From positions 1 through 17,692 of the forward strand of contig JAKIUX010000003.1 in NCBI GenBank assembly GCA_021647345.1: a DNA stretch of 17,692 nucleotides, in the 5' to 3' direction. This document shows, one piece after another, positions 14,807 to 17,692 of this stretch. The stretch is from Hydrogenimonas sp. Lineage in GTDB: Bacteria; Campylobacterota; Campylobacteria; Campylobacterales; Hydrogenimonadaceae. The notes under the pieces were generated by a model that was not told the DNA's origin, made no database searches, and worked only from the letters and a program-made list of their open reading frames with translations. A program made the translations under genes and the position numbers. The stretch's first letter is position 1, and the number at the start of each line of letters is the position of its first letter.

Positions 14807-16691
14807 ATTTTTTTGTATCTATACTCTCTTGCGGTTTCCCCAAGTAGAAGCCTTGGCCATACAATATACCTAAATCTTTGACTATATAGAGAATCTCTTT
14901 TGAGTGTATGAACTCTGCTATTACTTCTATATCCAATTTATTAGCAAAGAGACTAATAGATTCTGTGATTGAGTAGGCCACTTTTGAGTGGTTTACATCT
15001 TTTACCAATGAGCCGTCAATCTTTAAGATATCTATAGGAAGATCTTGAAAAATAGAGAAGTTAGAAAAGCCGCTGCCAAAATCGTCCACCGAGATCTTTA
15101 CTCCAAAAGATTTTAATTCCAAAATTCTATCTTTCAGAGAGTCTATATTGCTATAGTGTTGAGTCTCAAGCATCTCAATGATGAGCCATTTGGCTAAATC
15201 TTCATGTTTTTTAATCTCCTCTATAATCATTGAAAATATCATATTGTCAAGAATATCAGAGAGGTTTAGATTTATACTAATTGATATCTTATGCTCTTTG
15301 ATCTTATCAAAGACGATTGATAGGATTCGCTTTGTTAAATCTACATAAATATTAGTATGTGCAATTGAGTCTAAAAAGAGGAAGGGAGGCACAATTTTGC
15401 CGTCTCTTTCTACAATCCTTACAAGTGCTTCATATTTTACAGTCTTGTATGATGCAAGGTCTACTATAGGCTGATAGTGCACTATTACTCTATCTTCATC
15501 AAGCGCCTCTTTTACCTCAGATAAAGTTTTGAATTTGTCGCTTTTTTCATTGTTTTGGATATCAAATACAATTTTATTTCTACCTTCACGTTTTGCTTCA
15601 TAAAGCAGTTCGTCCGCATACTTTACCGCTTCGTCTGCAGATTTAAAATGCTCAGGCTTTGATGCGGCGCCTATTGAGACAGTTATATGTATTGGTGTTT
15701 TTTCGTACTTAAAAGTATGCTTTTCTATTCTCTCTTTAAGTCTATTGGCTATTATTTTTGCGGCAGTACAGTTGTGTTTTTCTCTGTAAAGAAATATTAG
15801 AAACTCTTCGCCTCCGAATCTTATGAGCTTATCTTTCTCTCTTAGCTCTTTTTTTATAAGAGCGGCGACTTCTTTTAAAACCAGATCTCCAGCTTTGTGA
15901 CCGAAGTTATCGTTAATTTTTTTGAAATAGTCTATATCTACCATTAAAATCTGATACTTTGCAAGATCTATAGAGCTTAAAAATGTTTTTAGAAAATTCC
16001 TGTTTAATGTCTGCGTAAGCGGGTCGGTAATGCTCTCTTTTTTTACTTTTATATTTAGTATTGTCTGGTAGAGCAAAATAAGCATCAGCGCGCCTATTGC
16101 AATAAAGATATAGTAGAAGATCTTCTCTAAAGGCTTTATAGCTTCATTGATTGTTGCCGGCAGCGTTGTTGAGAAATCTATAGCTATAACCCCCTCGACA
16201 CTCTCACTCCTTACTATAGGTTTTAAGTATGTTATCCATAGGCCCTCAAGATTTTTATGCACTATTATCTGATCCTCTTTTGTCTCATAACATCTATTCC
16301 ACATATTTTTATCTACATCTAGCTTTTGATTGAAAAATCCCTTATCTTCTCTGCTGCCGTCAAGAAGATATCGATATCTTCCATCTTTGTCTCTGTAAAG
16401 AACAAATATATATTTGAAAGATGGTGTGGAGATAGTTGAGAGAGAGTGCTCTAGGGCAGCTCTTAGTTGAGGCTCCTCTTTTAGTGTTTGATAGAGAGTC
16501 TTGTTGGAGTCGATATATTTTTTGAGATCTTCGTCTATATTTTTAGCGAAATTTTTCGCCTGAAGCACAAAAATCTTCTCTATATTTTCGACTAGCTTTG
16601 TATGTGTGGTGTTTACACCGTAATGTAGATATATGATTGAGGCTGTAATCGATAAAGCTAGAAGAAGATATATACCTTTTAGAGATTTCAC
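14778..16691 (-). CDS. Membrane GGDEF-EAL protein (diguanylate cyclase/phosphodiesterase) with periplasmic sensor
   Basis: A 637-residue inner-membrane c-di-GMP enzyme. TM1 is about 6-24, then a periplasmic Cache-like sensor of about 165 residues (LWITYLKPIVRS, EGVIAIDFS), then TM2 about 195-215. The GGDEF domain opens with DPLTQTLNRNF and has an intact active loop, Gly293-Gly-Glu-Glu-Phe297. An inhibitory I-site RxxD (REKD, 284-287) sits five residues before it. The EAL domain has Glu421-Ala-Leu423, NLNLSDIL, VDDFGSGFSNFS, LKIDGSLV, VIAEF and GQGFYLGKP, so phosphodiesterase residues also look present. Either or both activities are possible. It starts with GTG at 16691, in a GTGA overlap with the YfiR-like gene, so synthesis is probably coupled. 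It is convergent with the ThiF-like gene. Confidence 0.92.
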   Translation of the reverse strand: MKSLKGIYLLLALSITASIIYLHYGVNTTHTKLVENIEKIFVLQAKNFAKNIDEDLKKYIDSNKTLYQTLKEEPQLRAALEHSLSTISTPSFKYIFVLYRDKDGRYRYLLDGSREDKGFFNQKLDVDKNMWNRCYETKEDQIIVHKNLEGLWITYLKPIVRSESVEGVIAIDFSTTLPATINEAIKPLEKIFYYIFIAIGALMLILLYQTILNIKVKKESITDPLTQTLNRNFLKTFLSSIDLAKYQILMVDIDYFKKINDNFGHKAGDLVLKEVAALIKKELREKDKLIRFGGEEFLIFLYREKHNCTAAKIIANRLKERIEKHTFKYEKTPIHITVSIGAASKPEHFKSADEAVKYADELLYEAKREGRNKIVFDIQNNEKSDKFKTLSEVKEALDEDRVIVHYQPIVDLASYKTVKYEALVRIVERDGKIVPPFLFLDSIAHTNIYVDLTKRILSIVFDKIKEHKISISINLNLSDILDNMIFSMIIEEIKKHEDLAKWLIIEMLETQHYSNIDSLKDRILELKSFGVKISVDDFGSGFSNFSIFQDLPIDILKIDGSLVKDVNHSKVAYSITESISLFANKLDIEVIAEFIHSKEILYIVKDLGILYGQGFYLGKPQESIDTKKSILASQTSA

Positions 16692-17110
16692 ATATCATCC
16701 TCGATATACTCTTTAAGAGACTTAGGAAGGGAAATGTTGTGATCTTTTAGATTTTTTTTGAGAAAAATAAGATTTGGGCGCCCTTTTTGCCAATAGAATC
16801 CGCCGACAAGTTTATCTTTTAAGTGTTCAAACACAAGGTATCCGTCCGCAAAAATAATCTTATTTTCAGGTGGATTGTCAAATGAGTTATAAAGAATGAG
16901 AATATCGGCATCTTTATCGTTTTTTACAACCTTAACTCGATCAATCTTTTCAAATATTGCTCTCTTTTTAGGATTATCTAGCCATACATAAATAACTTTC
17001 TTATCTGGAAAGATTGCATTTAGTATAGTTTTATAGATGGCTCTCTCTTTCTCGGTTGCGGATGCAAAAAGCATAACGGATGCAATTAGTGTGATTATTA
17101 GCTTTTTCAA
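16688..17110 (-). CDS. YfiR-like periplasmic protein
   Basis: A 140-residue secreted protein with signal peptide KKLIITLIASVMLFASA followed by a mature domain containing DADILILYNS, KIIFADGYLVFEHLKD and VGGFYWQKGRPNLIFLKKNL. This pattern resembles YfiR-type proteins, periplasmic partners that restrain a membrane diguanylate cyclase. I chose the TTG at 17110: GGAG (17122-17119) is 8 nt upstream, the signal peptide then begins properly, and the codon overlaps the receptor stop in TTGA. An ATG at 17134 would add 8 residues and lacks those supports. The downstream overlap with the GGDEF-EAL start indicates a three-gene unit. The assignment to YfiR is by pattern and context, not by a search. Confidence 0.75.
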   Translation of the reverse strand: MKKLIITLIASVMLFASATEKERAIYKTILNAIFPDKKVIYVWLDNPKKRAIFEKIDRVKVVKNDKDADILILYNSFDNPPENKIIFADGYLVFEHLKDKLVGGFYWQKGRPNLIFLKKNLKDHNISLPKSLKEYIEDDM

Positions 17111-17430
17111 AATAGATACTCCATGTTTAGCCATATTTTTCTGTCAAATATGGGCATCGCATAAGGAAGCCCAGGGTAGCTCTGTTTGTAGCCGGTGCCA
17201 AAAATATTTTCACCTTTTACTCCGATAGATAGATCTTTTGTTACCCTGTATTTTACTGCAGCCGAATAGTCAAATGTAGGCTTTATGTATACGCCATAGG
17301 AGTCGTAGTTGCTTCTATAACCAAGTTGATTGTATAAGTCAAATTTCCCAATAGAGTTGAATATCTGTAGATGTGCCCCATATTTAGGGCTCATAATGAG
17401 TCCTGAAGAGTTTTCACCCATATAAATATC
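17107..17430 (-). CDS. TonB-dependent receptor, C-terminal beta-barrel end (5' part missing or replaced)
   Basis: The last about 107 codons of the frame ending at 17107 read as the end of a TonB-dependent outer-membrane receptor. Alternating strands include YGAHLQIFNS, FDLYNQLGYRS, PTFDYSAAVKYRVTKDLSIGV and KGENIFGTGYKQSY, and the chain finishes NMEYLF with a C-terminal Phe as expected for a barrel recognised by the Bam machinery. The stop overlaps the YfiR-like TTG start in TTGA. The rest of the receptor is not present. Instead the frame continues without a stop into RicT-like sequence at about 17420-17440. The substrate cannot be inferred from this fragment. Confidence 0.75.
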   Translation of the reverse strand, partial: DIYMGENSSGLIMSPKYGAHLQIFNSIGKFDLYNQLGYRSNYDSYGVYIKPTFDYSAAVKYRVTKDLSIGVKGENIFGTGYKQSYPGLPYAMPIFDRKIWLNMEYLF

Positions 17431-17692
17431 GGCTTTTATAAAATAGTAAAGTCCGTTTTCTGTTTCCAATGGAATATTATTCGACGGGAAATCTCTCTGA
17501 GCATCCATGTATGTTGCCAGTTCGAAGTTAAGGCAACATTTTAGTTTACCACACTGCCCCGCAAGTTTTTGTGGATTTAACGAAATCTCCTGATATCGTG
17601 CCGAATTTGTTGTTACCGATACAAATTTATGCATCCATGTTGAACAGCAAATCTCTCTGCCGCATGGACCAATTCCGCCAATTCGTCCAGCT
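17431..17692 (-). CDS. RicT/YaaT (PSP1-domain) fragment fused in frame to the receptor end; truncated at the window edge
   Basis: From 17691 leftwards the minus strand reads GGIGPCGREICCSTW, then FVSVTTNSARYQ, ISLNPQKLAGQCGKLKCC and YMDAQRDFP. These are the hallmark segments of PSP1-domain proteins such as RicT, a cytoplasmic protein whose paired cysteines (CGREICC, CGKLKCC) help bind an iron-sulfur cluster. The wording is closest, from memory, to Bacteroidota versions. Both ends are incomplete: the 5' end runs off the window and the 3' end passes into TonB-receptor sequence after YFIKADI. A cytoplasmic RicT fused to a barrel end makes no known sense, so I treat this as a foreign or misjoined fragment, not a working gene. 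Confidence 0.75.

Overview
The window looks like a chromosomal segment of a Campylobacterota (former Epsilonproteobacteria) bacterium. This rests on recalled family and gene-order resemblance, not on a search. Pointers are the histidine kinase H-box of HQWRQPLN type, a short CinA with a worn N-terminal domain, CCA-encoding tRNA genes, a gatA-guaB-metX-xseB-nitrilase-ThiF order, and moderate-to-low GC. No phage, plasmid, transposase or CRISPR genes are visible. Most of the window is core metabolism and translation, with signalling genes on both sides.

Layout. 1-92: the right part of an intergenic repeat whose second copy is at 12909-13034. 158-244: tRNA-Leu(CAG), minus strand. 331-3708: hisD, then a FIST-domain histidine kinase. 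Tail to tail with the kinase is a response regulator (3698-4252, minus) whose output domain appears to be ribbon-helix-helix. 4432-4815: minus-strand tRNA operon Lys-Glu-Val-Asp with a textbook sigma-70 promoter at 4855-4883. 4900-5985: cinA, divergent from ileS. 6093-12903: plus-strand series ileS, an unannotated 39-codon membrane ORF, gatA, guaB and metX. Second repeat copy. 13064-14806: xseB, a nitrilase-fold protein that seems to lack two of its three catalytic residues, and a minimal ThiF/MoeB-like protein with its own extended -10 promoter. 14778-17692 (minus): a three-gene cassette of a TonB-dependent receptor end, a YfiR-like periplasmic protein and a membrane GGDEF-EAL protein, joined by 4-nt stop/start overlaps.

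How the genes fit together. ileS, gatA and the tRNA genes serve translation, guaB makes GMP precursor, and hisD and metX serve amino-acid synthesis. The FIST kinase and the receiver-RHH regulator are a plausible two-component pair. The receptor/YfiR-like/GGDEF-EAL cassette plausibly links an outer-membrane cue to cyclic-di-GMP.

Most notable: (1) the repeat pair forms a hairpin in which every stem substitution between the two copies keeps pairing, inside long imperfect terminal inverted repeats; (2) the reading frame at the right edge joins a RicT (PSP1) iron-sulfur protein to a TonB-receptor C-terminus, most simply a chimeric join in the assembly; (3) the receiver-RHH response regulator; (4) two neighbouring proteins, nitrilase-like and ThiF-like, that lack the usual catalytic residues of their families.
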